This document shows positions 1-12,103 of a stretch of DNA of 64,000 nt, in pieces; position 1 is the first letter of the stretch; each line of letters begins with the position of its first letter. The notes under the pieces were generated by a model that saw only the letters and a list, made by a program, of their open reading frames with translations, was not told where the DNA came from and ran no database searches. The position numbers were made by a program, and so were the translations under genes. Source of the DNA: Dendrophyllia cribrosa (lineage: Eukaryota; Cnidaria; Anthozoa; Scleractinia; Dendrophylliidae); NCBI GenBank assembly GCA_024195265.1, contig JAJLRJ010000006.1, positions 248,001 through 312,000 of the forward strand, given 5' to 3'.

Positions 1-1728
1 GGAGATTTTACCAACGCCTTGAAAGCGATCCTATTAAGGCTTATCAACGAGTCGTTAAGTCAACGGTCAATGATATGATCAGTTCTGGCCAATTACCACA
101 GTCAGCAAAACATCTAGTTGTCCTAACTCCAAGAACCTCCAGATTCTACCTCCTACCAAAGATCCATAAGGAAAACAATCCTGGGAGACCCATTGTTACC
201 GCATGCGGCTGCCCCACCGAAAACATTGCCTCATACCTGGACCAGATCATGTCACCCCTTGTGCGCAATCTTGACACCTATGTCAAAAACACAAACCAAC
301 GCGCTCCAGATTTTCAGTGATTTCCGCTTTGCCAATGCTATGGTGGGTCAATGCTTCCTATACACCATGGACATCAAATCCATATACACTGTCATACCGA
401 ATGACGATGGCCTAGCAGCGTTGGTTACTTTCTCGACAAGCGTCCTGTTCTTGAACCACCAACACTAACACGCCTTGCTGAACTTTTGCTAACCCTGAAC
501 GCCTTCACATTCAATGGCGAATTTTACAACCAAACAGGAGGGGTCGCAATGGGCAGCAAAATGGGTCCCAACTACGCATGCCTTTTCGTTGGTTACATCG
601 AAGATCAAATTATGAGACAGTACCGCGGATTTGTACCTCAATTCCACAAGAGGTACATTGACGATGTTGTCGGGGTAGCTTGTTGTAGCCGGGTAGAACT
701 GGAGGACTACATAAACTTCGTATCCAGCTTTCATCCTGCTCTTCAGTATACACACACTATCTCTGAATATGAACTACCTTTCCTGGATATCACTTTGCGC
801 ATTTCTGACGATCATATTAGCACTTCCATCCACTACAAGGACACTGACACGCACAGCTATCTTCATCACCTCTCTTCACACCCTCGCCACTGCAAGGATA
901 GTCTACCGCGGCCGTACAGTCAGCTATTACGTCTTCGCCGTCTCTGTTCTAACGATGCTGACTTCTTAGAGAAGGCGGATGAAATGACCGCTTTTTTCGT
1001 CATGCGAGGTTATTCGCCGTCTTCTCTTCGACAAGACCTCAACAAGTTGCGTCAACTTACACAGATCGACGCCCTTAGGACGCATATCCCCGTCGACAAT
1101 GGCAGTAGGATTCCTTTAGTTCTCACATACCAACCCTTGAACGATAGAATTAAAAGAATCCTACTTGGCAACTTTAACATTCTCACTGATGACCCCGCAA
1201 CCAGAGAAATATTTCCCCAGCCACCATTGGTTGCATATCGCCGTGATCAGAACGTACGTGACATCTTGGTCCACACTGCCGATAGAAATTCACCTGATCG
1301 TCTCGCAGGCTCTTCTGCTTGCCAACAGTGAACACGCTCGCTGTCGGACGTGTCAACACATCTCCTCCGACACCACCCTGCAAGGCCCCAAAGGCACCAT
1401 CATCATTAAAGAAGCCTTCAGTTGCGAGACATCAAATATCATTGACTGCATCTCCTGTCGTCGCTGCTCTGCAGTTTACATTGGTGAAACTGGGCGTGCT
1501 CTTAGGAAAGGCTTTGGCGAACACCTCATCAGCATTGAAGAAAACTTGCCTGGTTTCCCCGTCGCACAACATTTCAATGCAAACGGCCACTCTCTGCATG
1601 ACGTTGAAGTGCGTGGCATGAAGCTCCGGGGCGCAAGCAAGCAAAGAAAGAGACATGAGATGCGGCTAATTTTCAAGCTTGGTACGAGTCAGCCGCGCGG
1701 CCTTAATACTGACTTCCGGTTTATTTAA
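1..1728 (+). pseudogene. Penelope-like retroelement, RT plus GIY-YIG endonuclease, frameshifted
   Basis: This is the 3' two thirds of a Penelope-like element cut by the left window edge. Reverse transcriptase blocks appear in order: PKIHK followed by GRPI (about 155-195), the motif A region DIKSIYTVIP (about 370-405), GGVAMGSKMGP (about 537-570) and the YIDD catalytic box (about 655-666). A C-terminal GIY-YIG nuclease follows, with VYIGETGRAL near 1478-1507 and a downstream His. The reading frame changes three times (near 300-320, 416-426 and 1310), so no single protein can be made from this copy. Penelope elements combine these two domains in this order. The copy is a dead or dying insertion, and the hammerhead ribozyme just downstream belongs to it. 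Confidence 0.92.
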
Positions 1729-1794
1729 GGCGCGCGCACTGTTTTAAATGGCGTGTTATACAAGAACAGAATCGTCAACAGTTTAAAATTGACA

Positions 1795-1831
1795 TTTCAC
1801 TGAAGAAGGGCCAAGCCCGAAACGTCTGAAA
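1795..1831 (+). ncRNA. Hammerhead ribozyme in the Penelope element tail
   Basis: The conserved core is complete. Stem I strand TTTCA (1795-1799) is followed by CTGAAGA (1800-1806), stem II GGGC/GCCC (1808-1811 and 1815-1818), GAAA (1819-1822), a minimal stem III and cleavage triplet in CGTC (1823-1826), then TGAAA (1827-1831), which pairs perfectly with TTTCA. Hammerheads with a very short helix III are known in Penelope-like elements and are thought to act mainly as dimers. Cleavage would fall after C1826. The assignment rests on visible base pairing; activity is inferred. Confidence 0.8.
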
Positions 1832-2259
1832 ACTTTCAAATTTTCGGCACTTTTCTACATTAACATTTTCCATTATTTATTGTGTCACAAGTGCCACGCA
1901 GGTTTTTGAACTTTTTTGTTCAACTATTTTATCCACCCATTGAACAGTAGCCACCTTTGTTAGAAAATATTCGAAATGGTCACCTCCCTCGAATAATCGA
2001 CCTCTTCTGCTTTCGTCTCTCTTTCAAGGTACAATCACGGTTTGCTCCTGCTTAGGTTGTACGACTCATTGACGACTTGATAAAAATAAGGATTGAGACA
2101 TTCCGCATCGACAAAATTCTAGTTAATGTTCCGTTCTATTTAACGAAAAAAAAAATACTATTTGCGCCTCAACGTCCACAACATTTGAAATATTCGCTCC
2201 CTTTTAGAGCAACCAAAAAATCAATCGCTCTCACCTATTATATTCTATGAAATACGATA
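1832..2259. other. Non-coding spacer between Penelope element and satellite
   Basis: No gene is visible. Around 1987-2005 the text CCTCCCTCGAATAATCG resembles the ends of the inverted-repeat element fragment near 52160-52260, so a piece of the same family is probably buried here. The rest is AT-rich with short A runs. Confidence 0.4.
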
Positions 2260-5155
2260 TCCTATGATACCATTGGAGAACTGGCCTTTAATACAAAGGA
2301 GAACTGGCTAATGATACATAAGAGAACTGGCCTATAATACATAGGAGAACTGGCCTATAATACATAGGAGAACTGGCTTATAATACATAGGAGAACTGGT
2401 TTATAATACATAGGAGAACTGGCCTATAATACATAGGAGAACTGGCCTATAATACATAGGAGAACTGGCCTATAATACAAAGGAGAACTGGCCTATAATA
2501 CAACGGAGAACAGGCCTATAATACATAGGAGAACTGGCCTATAATACATAGAAGAACTGGCCTATAATACATAGGAGAACTGGCCTATCATACATAGGAG
2601 AACTGGCCTATCATACATAGGAGAACTGGCCTATAATACATAGGAGAACTGGCCTATGATACAAAGGAGAACTGGCTTATAATACATAGGAGAACTGGCC
2701 TATAATACATAGGAGAACTGGCTTATAATACATAGGAGAACTGGCTTATAATAAATAAGAGAACTGGCTTATAATACATAGGAGAACTGACCTATAATAC
2801 ATAGGAGAATTGGCCTAGAATACGTAGGAGAACTGGCCTATAATACATAGGAGAACTGGCCTATAATACATAGGAGAACTGGCCTATAATACATAGGAGA
2901 ACTGGCTTATAATACATAGGAGAACTGGTTTATAATACATAGGAGAACTGGCCTATAATACATAGGAGAACTGGCCTATAATACATAGGAGAACTGGCCT
3001 ATAATACAAAGGAGAACTGGCCTATAATACAACGGAGAACAGGCCTATAATACATAGGAGAACTGGCCTATAATACATAGAAGAACTGGCCTATAATACA
3101 TAGGAGAACTGGCCTATCATACATAGGAGAACTGGCCTATCATACATAGGAGAACTGGCCTATAATACATAGGAGAACTGGCCTATGATACAAAGGAGAA
3201 CTGGCTTATAATACATAGGAGAACTGGCCTATAATACATAGGAGAACTGGCTTATAATACATAGGAGAACTGGCTTATAATAAATAAGAGAACTGGCTTA
3301 TAATACATAGGAGAACTGACCTATAATACATAGGAGAATTGGCCTAGAATACGTAGGAGAACTGGCCTATAATACATAGGAGAACTGGCCTATAATACAT
3401 AGGAGAACTGGCCAATAATACATAGGAGAACTGGCCTATAATACAAAGGAGAACTGGCCTATAATACATAGGAGAACTGGCCTATAATACATAGGAGAAC
3501 TGGCCTATAATACATAGGCACTGGCCTATAATACATAGGAGAACTGGCCTATAATACATAGGAGAACTGGCCTATAATACATAGGAGAACTGGCCTATAA
3601 TACAAAGGAGAACTGGCCTATAATACATAGGAGAACTGGCCTATAATACGTAGGAGAACTGGCCTATAATACATAGGAGAACTGGCTTATAATACATAGG
3701 AGAACTGGCCTATAATACATAGGAGAACTGGCCTATAATACATAGGAGAACTGGCCTATAATACAAAGGAGAACTGGCCTATAATACAACGGAGAACAGG
3801 CCTATAATACATAGGAGAACTGGCCTATAATACATAGAAGAACTGGCCTATAATACATAGGAGAACTGGCCTATCATACATAGGAGAACTGGCCTATAAT
3901 ACATAGGAGAACTGGCCTATGATACAAAGGAGAACTGGCTTATAATACATAGGAGAACTGGCCTATAATACATAGGAGAACTGGCTTATAATACATAGGA
4001 GAACTGGCTTATAATAAATAAGAGAACTGGCTTATAATACATAGGAGAACTGACCTATAATACATAGGAGAATTGGCCTAGAATACGTAGGAGAACTGGC
4101 CTATAATACATAGGAGAACTGGCATATAATACATAGGAGAACTGGCCTATAATACATAGGAGAACTGGCTTATAATACATAGGAGAACTGGTTTATAATA
4201 CATAGGAGAACTGGCCTATAATACATAGGAGAACTGGCCTATAATACATAGGAGAACTGGCCTATAATACAAAGGAGAACTGGCCTATAATACAACGGAG
4301 AACAGGCCTATAATACATAGGAGAACTGGCCTATAATACATAGAAGAACTGGCCTATAATACATAGGAGAACTGGCCTATCATACATAGGAGAACTGGCC
4401 TATCATACATAGGAGAACTGGCCTATAATACATAGGAGAACTGGCCTATGATACAAAGGAGAACTGGCTTATAATACATAGGAGAACTGGCCTATAATAC
4501 ATAGGAGAACTGGCTTATAATACATAGGAGAACTGGCTTATAATAAATAAGAGAACTGGCTTATAATACATAGGAGAACTGACCTATAATACATAGGAGA
4601 ATTGGCCTAGAATACGTAGGAGAACTGGCCTATAATACATAGGAGAACTGGCCTATAATACATAGGAGAACTGGCCAATAATACATAGGAGAACTGGCCT
4701 ATAATACAAAGGAGAACTGGCCTATAATACATAGGAGAACTGGCCTATAATACATAGGAGAACTGGCCTATAATACATAGGAGAACTGGCCTATAATACA
4801 TAGGAGAACTGGCCTATAATACAAAGGAGAACTGGCCTATAATACATAGGAGAACTGGCCTATAATACGTAGGAGAACTGGCCTATAATACATAGGAGAA
4901 CTGGCTTATAATACATAGGAGAACTGGCCTATAATACATAGGAGAACTGGCCTATAATACAAAGGAGAACTGGCCTATAATACATAGGAGAACTGGCCTA
5001 TAATACATAGGAGAACTGGCCTATAATACAAAGGAGAACTGGCCTATAATACAAAGGAGAACAGGCCTATAATACATAGGAGAACTGGCCTATAATACAT
5101 AGGAGAACTGGCCTATAATACATAGGAGAACTGGCCTATCATACATAGGAGAACT
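2260..5155. repeat. Satellite array, 23-bp monomer, about 126 copies
   Basis: The array is built from a 23-bp monomer containing GGAGAACTGGCC followed by a TATAATACATA-like stretch. Diagnostic variants recur at fixed distances: TAAATAAG at 2752, 3281, 4015 and 4544 (spacings 529, 734, 529) and CAACGG at 2501, 3030, 3787 and 4293 (529, 757, 506). 529 is exactly 23 monomers, so the array grew by copying blocks of about 23 monomers as well as single units. One 2-bp deletion near 3518 shifts the phase. No open reading frame or gene lies inside. Confidence 0.97.
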
Positions 5156-5380
5156 TTCACTTGGGCATTTGCATTGTTCTCTCTGTGATATTTCCATACT
5201 AATAACAACTGTTCTTTTGTTATGTTCTATTATAGGCTTCCTCGCCATTACCACTTTAAACATTTGATTTTGTAAATAATTTAGTTAGAATAGTGTATTT
5301 TATCTTTAATGTATTATAAATTTCTGTACACTGTTGTTGTATTTGTGATTAATGGCAAAAATAAATGAATGAATGAATTA
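5156..5380 (+). mobile_element. Possible LINE 3' tail
   Basis: After the satellite comes a short AT-rich stretch ending in AATAAATGAATGAATGAATT (about 5359-5378), the kind of short-repeat tail that ends CR1/L2-type LINE copies. No coding sequence remains. The call rests only on this tail and its position. Confidence 0.3.
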
Positions 5381-8165
5381 TTTTCCCCAAATTTAAATCA
5401 AATATTGCTAACTGACTCCTCAGTTCTAGGTGGGATTTTCAATGCGAAATCTTAAACGCGCAAAATTTCACTTTTACTGATTTCGAAGTTTCTTGTTTAC
5501 CGTCGTCATGGTAATATCGATTTTACCAGAATATGTATTTAGCCAAACTTCAATTCAAAACCAGTTAATAGTGAAAATTTCACGTTGATCTGACTTGGAA
5601 AAGACCGCTTAAAGGCCGATTGAAAAATGTAGGTATGGTCTCTAGAAACTGTATCGAAACACCTTAAGGTGGCTCGAAGTAGTTTTTTTTTGGGTCACAC
5701 TTCCCTTTTTGAGTGCGCTTATACATAATCTTACTTTAGCTCAATGAATCTGAATTTGATACCAGATGTTAGGCTTGGATGAACGTTTTGAGCGATGCTA
5801 TGCTAATCGGCGTTTCCGTAGCAACGGTAAACAAATATGGCGAAAAACAGTTTTTCCAAAATATCTTATTGAGCTAAAGTAAGATTATGTATAAGCGCAT
5901 TCAAAAAGGGAAGTGTGACCCAAAAATAACTACCTGGAGCCACCTTAAATGCCTTGATACGCTTTAAAATGCTTTTATAAGTTTACTTTAGCAACTTTTG
6001 ATCAGGGAGAATTGTCAAGGAAAAAAATGTCAGGTAGCTTAATTTGCTCGGACAAGGAAAGAAAAACTATTTATTTGTGACAGCTTGCCTAATGTCTTTT
6101 TATTTTCGTTGGCTTCCGTGAGAATCTCGAAAATCGCCCAAAATTGGTCGGTAAAATTTTCATTTAAAAGAACAAAAACGTCATCGAATGGATTTTAAAG
6201 AAACGGCCATTTTTGACGTCAACAATCAAGGACTAGGATCTCGCTACATGTAAACATTATACGACCAAAATAAAAAAAGTAGGCTAGGATACACTGATGG
6301 TAAGCGTCCATGTCCCAAAGATCGGTTATTAGACGGGCGATTCCTCAAATGTCGGTTATTATTATTTGTTATCACCATGAACCCTATTTATATGAGTTTT
6401 TAGCATAAATGAGAAATTAATATGTCAAGTTAAAAACCAGATGTCATGCTACCTAAGAACTGCGGTAGTGAGTTCGTTTTTGGAAAATGCTAGAGTACAG
6501 TGCAACTTTTAAACAACGAAGGCTTAAAAAAAAATACTTCGCCAAATTCAGATGTTTCAAGGAATTTGTATCTTTCAGTGTTAGCGTCTATGAGTCTGAA
6601 GAGTGAGGACCAAACAATCCACAGCGTTTTACAGCTGTTCAGACAAACGTAGTCCGCATGTCGGCACCCTTTGGCGCCAGCGCGGGAACAAACATAATGA
6701 GTACAGCAGCAGGTAATCGCCATGTGCCAGTTGACATCTTAAACGCTATTAGTAAATAATAGTATTAGTGTAATATTTCTGCGTTATTATAATTTTATGT
6801 TGATTGCATTGTCTTTGTCAAATGGTATTAACATATTTTTGCAGTTGAGCTTAATTGGTATCAAATTCATTCTGAAAGACTGCCAAGCTAAGAGTATTCT
6901 AACAGTGTTCTAATGCCTGAAATTGTCTTGCGGGATGTGATTTGGTTATTTTGCGCAACTTCAAAGGTTCGCAAAATTATATTAAAAATATCCACAGAAA
7001 GGAAGTGTAATTTCTCTAAAGTATAAGTAAGGCTGTTACCGTGTACCCTTCAGGTCTTTCGTTCATTTATGTTTTTTCCCACAAACATCAAAATTATTAA
7101 AGAACTTCAGAGATAAATGTTGTGGTTTAATTTTTGTTTTTGTTTGAAAATTTAAAACCAGTTTCATTTTTATTTCCCTTTGTCCCAGATTATGTAAATG
7201 AACCCGAGGAAAAAAAATTAAGCTGGTTTGAAGTCTTTGGAAAACAACCCCAACAACATTCAGTAATGGTAAACCAAAGTGGAAATAATATACAAAATCG
7301 TTGCCTAAAGAGTTACGGCGTGCAGTTCTAATGAAGAGTCCGTTATTGATGGCCTCCAAAATTGCAACTTTTGTACTTGACTCATCGAACAATGGCAAAA
7401 TTATTACCCGCGAAAAAATAACCGGTCAATTTGGGGAATTTATTGAAATCTAAACCCCACGAAAATAAAAGGTAAGGGTAAACAACGACCGGTGCTGAAA
7501 AATTATGCCTCGTATTTACTGGTTAGACAATGACTGACAAGACAACCGGGGTGTAATAACTGTTCATGGAATCATAACCCTGATGTTTATTAGGCACCGT
7601 TGAAATGAATGTGGCTTTTTTTTAAACGAACGTGGCTTTATTGTGACCAGGAATACGCTTCCCATATACACGGAACCGTTTGGGACAGTTGTTAAAACCG
7701 TACATACGTGTTGTTTGAATAGCCCTCAAAAGTGGAGCGTTTGGAAAACAATATGGTTTTGTCTTTCGTGTAAACACCGAATCTGCGTCGATCGAAAAGT
7801 GTCGCTTTTCTTCAGTTGGGGAATGTAGTGTCAGACCACCGTTCTTTTTTTTTCAGCTAGTGTAAACATTTCAAAAGCGTATCGCTTTTTATGCGGCAGT
7901 TTTCAGTTGGTAATACTGTGTTATTTAATTAAAACCCCGTCGTCCCGGCTGCCTCAGTTTTGGGTTTCTTAATGGACTGATATATTATATGAGCTAATTA
8001 ACTGTAAGAGGTATTGAAGTAGTAAAACGTAGATGTGACTGTTTTAACAAGCTAAATGCAGCTGCTTAATAACTACATCAGAGTTAACGAATATAAAGCT
8101 GCTCAATAAGCTCGGATCAGAGTATAGGATAAATCGTTCAGCCACGTCACCGCATTGCCTTCATC
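5381..8165. other. Intergenic DNA without a supported gene
   Basis: Apart from the foldback element at 5664-5948 I see no gene here. Short frames on both strands (for example 6490-6723 and 7063-7398 minus) overlap each other, have no domain and lack splice or signal features. Near 7029-7052 GCTGTTACCGTGTACCCTTC is a diverged piece of the terminal repeat of the element at 8811-9546. Confidence 0.5.
5664..5948. mobile_element. Foldback MITE flanked by TTAA
   Basis: Two arms of about 80 bp are inverted copies. The left arm begins TTAAGGTGGCTC, and the right arm (about 5865-5948) ends GAGCCACCTTAA. Both contain the complement pair around GGGTCACACTTCCC. There is no coding capacity. The TTAA at both ends is what piggyBac-type transposition leaves, so a non-autonomous element mobilised in that way is likely but not proven. 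Confidence 0.75.
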
Positions 8166-10899
8166 ATGAGTCTCTTCTCTACAGTTGAATTTTTCTTTGC
8201 AATTTTCGTCATTGCACATAACGTATCCTGTTATTATCGGCAAGTAAGTGTCAGCAGTCAGCAGTCAGCAGGAAATTTATTTGTTTTGTACTTCAGTTTT
8301 TTCTGATTCAGCAAGTTAATATGTTTGTTGCACTCCTTTTAATCTTCCCTTTCTGTTATTTATGAAAACGTAAGTAGGAAATCATCCAGACGTCACTCAG
8401 GCCTTCTTATCACTTCGATGCTCCAAATAATGTATATCAGTTTCTTCGTAGACAATTAACCTTTCCACAGTCTTTTTTTATTACCTTCGGCGCTCCGCGC
8501 GCACTTCAGTCTTGGTCTCCACTATCTTATGTACTGAAGAAAGGAAAACGGCTGTAAACAGAATGCAAATATACTAAAACACATGGCGATGTTTGTTAAA
8601 TGAAAGAATAATTATTTAGAAAAAATTGCTAAAACACATTTGGTCTTCATAGAGAGAAACCTCTCCAACTTCGGGCTTCACAGCAAAAACAATTCAAAAA
8701 CAAAATTGGTTTTTCACTTTATTGCAAAATTAACTGCATGATTTCGAAAGAACCTTTTGAGACAAATTGAAAAGTGAATTTTTTTGGGGGGGGAAGCTCA
8801 ATCATCCGTTTAAGGTTACCGTGTACCTTCAGATCGACCATTTTATTGAAATTTTTTTGGGGGCGTCAAAATAAAGTTTACAGAATGAACTTTCATCCAA
8901 AAAAAAAAACAAAAATTGTGAAAATTGACGGAGAAATGACGGTATAACGTTTGGAACGGATCAGAGAAGTAAAAGTTTCTCTTTTGATTGATTTATAGCG
9001 GCGCTGTTTTCCCAAGTTAATTTTTCGCTTGTAGGGGACACTTTAAAGAGCTACAACTCAAAGGGGATTTGTTCGATTTTCCTCAAATTTGGACAGAAGT
9101 TAGGCTAACATATAATCAACAAAACTGTGTCGGCGAATTTCTTATTTCCGAAAACTTTTTCGTCAAGAGACATTTCCGTGCGATCACTCCAATTTTTTTT
9201 CTCCCTTTTTCGAAAATATTCTGTAACTTTTCATTGCAATTGAATATGGGAAATCGCCGACATGTTTTTTTAGCGCTCCGTGTCCGGAAACCCGAGAACA
9301 AATCAAAGTAGCAAAATACAATAATCGCTTTGAGTTATAACGTTTTAAAGCTGATTCGGACGTTCGAATTTAGACGTCGTAAAAAATTCAACAATTCATT
9401 TTATTACCAAATGGTTTCCATATTTAGATAGCCAGCTCTATAAGCTTTAATTTGATATCTGGATTTAACTGTGATATTAAGCGTAATCTTAAAACGCTAG
9501 AGCTGTTATACTGGAGACACCCCCGAAGGTACACGGTAACCTTAAAGCAAATCATACTACAATGCAAAACATGCTTGCACCTCGAGAAATGGAAGAAAAG
9601 TTTGAGCTATGTGTATTTTTTGTATTCTTAGCCCCTTGTGAGCTAACAGACGGCTTATACTGTATTATTTTACAAAACACCCAGTAATTACAATGATCTT
9701 ATTTATTTATTTATTTATTTATTTATTTGTTGTTCATTTACATGTGCTATACCCGTGGTGGGAGTATAGTGATGTTGTAATTTGCTGTACTTTTTGCTTT
9801 GTGTGTAATAAAGTTCCTAAAAAAAGAGGTAGCTGTGGCACATTTTTGCTAAAGGGGTGGGGGGAGGGGGGGGAGGGCATTTCTACTCATGGAAACCCCC
9901 CATGCCCTCATAGAATACCTAATGTTAATCAAAAGCACTCATTTCAAAATTTACAGGTGCAAAAAAGAGATTGGAAACCGGTTTCTTCGTTGGAATCCAT
10001 CGTCTCATGTAAAATATTTGATGGTAAAGAGCCAGATACATTCCAGAGTTACGGCTGCTATTGCGGCAGCTCACCAAACATCAAAAACCACAACGCGGAT
10101 GCTGTAGATTCTCTGGACAGGTTAATATTTACCCTTGTATTATTTAGGTTTTATAGAAAAGTTTGGTCCAGGGTGCTGAGGGTAAGGATTAGGGTACAGA
10201 TAAGGGTTCTTTGTTTGTTGCCTTATTAGGTGGATTTGAAGCGATTTGTGCAAGCAATTACAGACTATACAGGCCGGAAAAAATGTGCCCTTCACTTAAG
10301 TTGCCATGCAACTGCCCTGACACACCACAGCTTAGCTCAGGACGAAGTTACTAAGCTAGAAATGTATGACGTACTTAGTAACGTGGGCCGTGTCATTTAC
10401 GGCCACGTGCCAATGAAAATAGTTCCTACTTCCCTAGACTCTAAAGGAATATTTCTGAAAAGGGCCCGGGTTCCTTAAAAAGGCTAAAAGAATAAAGGAC
10501 AATCTGGGCAGTTGCATTGTGTCCAAGAATATAAACAATGACAAACCACGTAAAGACGTAATATTACCCAAATATAACTTTTTTACCTTGTTTGTATTTG
10601 TTGTCTGCATTCATAGAAGTGATGCAACTTTCTTTAGTGTCCTTTATTCTTTATGTAAGATCAGCTGGTACTTTAACAGTTAACTATGGTAACAGCAATG
10701 TTCTAACGAGATGGTTTGATCTTATTTCAGATGCTGTAAAAAACACAAAGACTGCTTGAGTGAATCATCTTACTCCTGTTCTTTTAATAAAATAGTTGAG
10801 TGCGACTGTAAAGCCAAAGATTGCATCGACCATCTGAGTGATGATTTCAAATACAATTTCAAGGCATATAATAGAGAAAAGTGTGTAAAGCAATTGTAG
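8166..10899 (+). CDS. Secreted phospholipase A2 homologue, Lys at the Asp49 position
   Basis: Three exons join in phase. Exon 1 (8166-8243, 26 codons) encodes a hydrophobic signal peptide and ends at donor GTAAGT. Exon 2 (9957-10120, after TTTACAG) contains YGCYCG of the calcium loop. Exon 3 (10731-10899, after TTTCAG) starts within an Arg codon and holds CCKKHKDC, then a Cys-rich tail and the stop. The total is about 136 residues, normal for a small secreted PLA2. In the family the active site reads CCxxHDxC; here His48 is kept but the next residue is Lys, not Asp. The calcium loop lacks the usual Gly-Gly after CG (Ser-Ser-Pro instead), and about five extra residues separate it from the Cys pair. 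Catalysis is therefore doubtful. The protein may be a secreted non-catalytic PLA2 homologue, possibly a venom component, but expression is unknown. Intron 1 holds a TTAA element. Confidence 0.8.
8811..9546. mobile_element. Non-autonomous TTAA-flanked DNA element in PLA2 intron 1
   Basis: About 20 bp are repeated in inverse at the two ends. The left end reads TTAAGGTTACCGTGTACCTT (from 8810), and the right end reads AAGGTACACGGTAACCTTAA (to 9545). The interior has no transposase; the two overlapping frames at 9069-9311 show no domain. The ends resemble those at 5664-5948 in starting TTAA-GG. Confidence 0.75.
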
Positions 10900-12103
10900 A
10901 GAACACCGTTACTCACTAATAATCATGAAAATAAAATGTTTAAGACAGACGACTTTCCCTGTAAGTTCTATGTATGACTCATCTATAGGTATCACAGTGA
11001 TCTGGGCCTCTTCCTTTATCTAAACTAAGGCCAGCGCAAGCCGGGCAAGTTAAAATTACGAGACCGGGCTCCGAACGGAAGAGAAGCATCAACATGCCGC
11101 AGTTTCATGCCACTCGCATAGACATTCCTCGGCTATTTCCTGTGTGCCGTATATGTCCGAAGAAGCAAATACAGTTAAACCTGTAAGCCTTTAAGTCTCT
11201 GACACCAAAGGGACGAACACTGTATTAGAAAGGTCAAAATTTACTGCGGGTTAAATGGCAAGAAACCGTATATACGAGAATTCCGCTGCCTGTACGCTGG
11301 ATCCTTGAGGATCTGTTTCAGCCATAAAAAATTGAATATAAAACTTTAAAGCAAAGCTGAAAACAACGTATATTTTGTTTAGTACAATATTTCAACTGGC
11401 CAGACCAGCCTTCTTCAGGTAAAAGATGTTACTAAATTTACAGGATATATCTTGTATTACTTAATTCTTCCATATTGCGAAATTCTCCTTGTATATAACA
11501 TCGTATAACATATTGTATATTTAGTAACATCTTATACCTGAAGAAGGCTGGTCTGGCCAGCTGAAATATTCATTGTACTGAACAAATATACGCTGTTTTC
11601 AGCTTTGCTTTAAAGTTTTATACGAAATTTACTGTCTATTGTCCGTATTACAGAGGGTCCGTATTATAGAGGGTATTTTAATAGAAAATAAATGGAGATT
11701 TTGCCGGGGACCAAATGAGGTGTCCATAAACTATAATAGAGGGTTGTCCGTAAGGAGATGTTCAACTGTAACAAGCCTCACTTTAGAATGTTTTCCGCCT
11801 CCTTTTTCTAGTTTCTTCATTCAACTACTTCAAAAATAAGTTATTGCCTTGCACAGCCAAATTAATAATAAGTCTGAGTTGTAGACGGAATTCAAGAAAA
11901 AACTCTTTAAATGCCAGCGGTTTTATTTATTCTCATGTTAAATACCTGGAAATAGCACAAACTCAAATTGCAACATTGTCGGGGGAGGGGTGGGGTAATT
12001 TCCCCAGACAGCCCTAGAGGCTCTTAATCACTCCCTCTTTGACAAGTCCTGCTTGCGCCCCGCTGCATAAACAAACACACTCACAATTTCTTTTTGGTGT
12101 CAT
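10900..12103. other. Intergenic repeats between PLA2 and XKR genes
   Basis: No gene is supported. The stretch holds the foldback element at 11337-11622 and, around 11628-11782, a pogo/Tigger-like fragment ending in a GTTCAACTGTAAC sequence, whose complement is typical of such ends. The rest is AT-rich and unassigned. Confidence 0.45.
11337..11622. mobile_element. Foldback element carrying hammerhead-like cores
   Basis: Left arm 11337-11440 and right arm 11519-11622 are inverted copies separated by a loop of about 80 bp. Each arm reads outward through CTGAAGA, a stem-forming stretch around CTGGTCTGGCCAG, and then GAAA (plus-strand core 11538-11566). This matches the order of hammerhead ribozyme core parts, but stem I does not pair convincingly. 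It looks like a decayed relative of the palindrome at 16575-16770. Confidence 0.65.

Noticed and set aside
2260..5155. CRISPR array
   Set aside because: Units are directly adjacent with no unique spacers, in an animal genome; it is a satellite.
7063..7398. 111-codon minus-strand ORF
   Set aside because: Overlaps an equally long frame on the other strand, no domain, no splice or signal features.
10230..10478. Plus-strand ORF between PLA2 exons 2 and 3
   Set aside because: Including it breaks the phase of exon 2; the direct join of 10120 to 10731 preserves the Cys-Cys active-site block.
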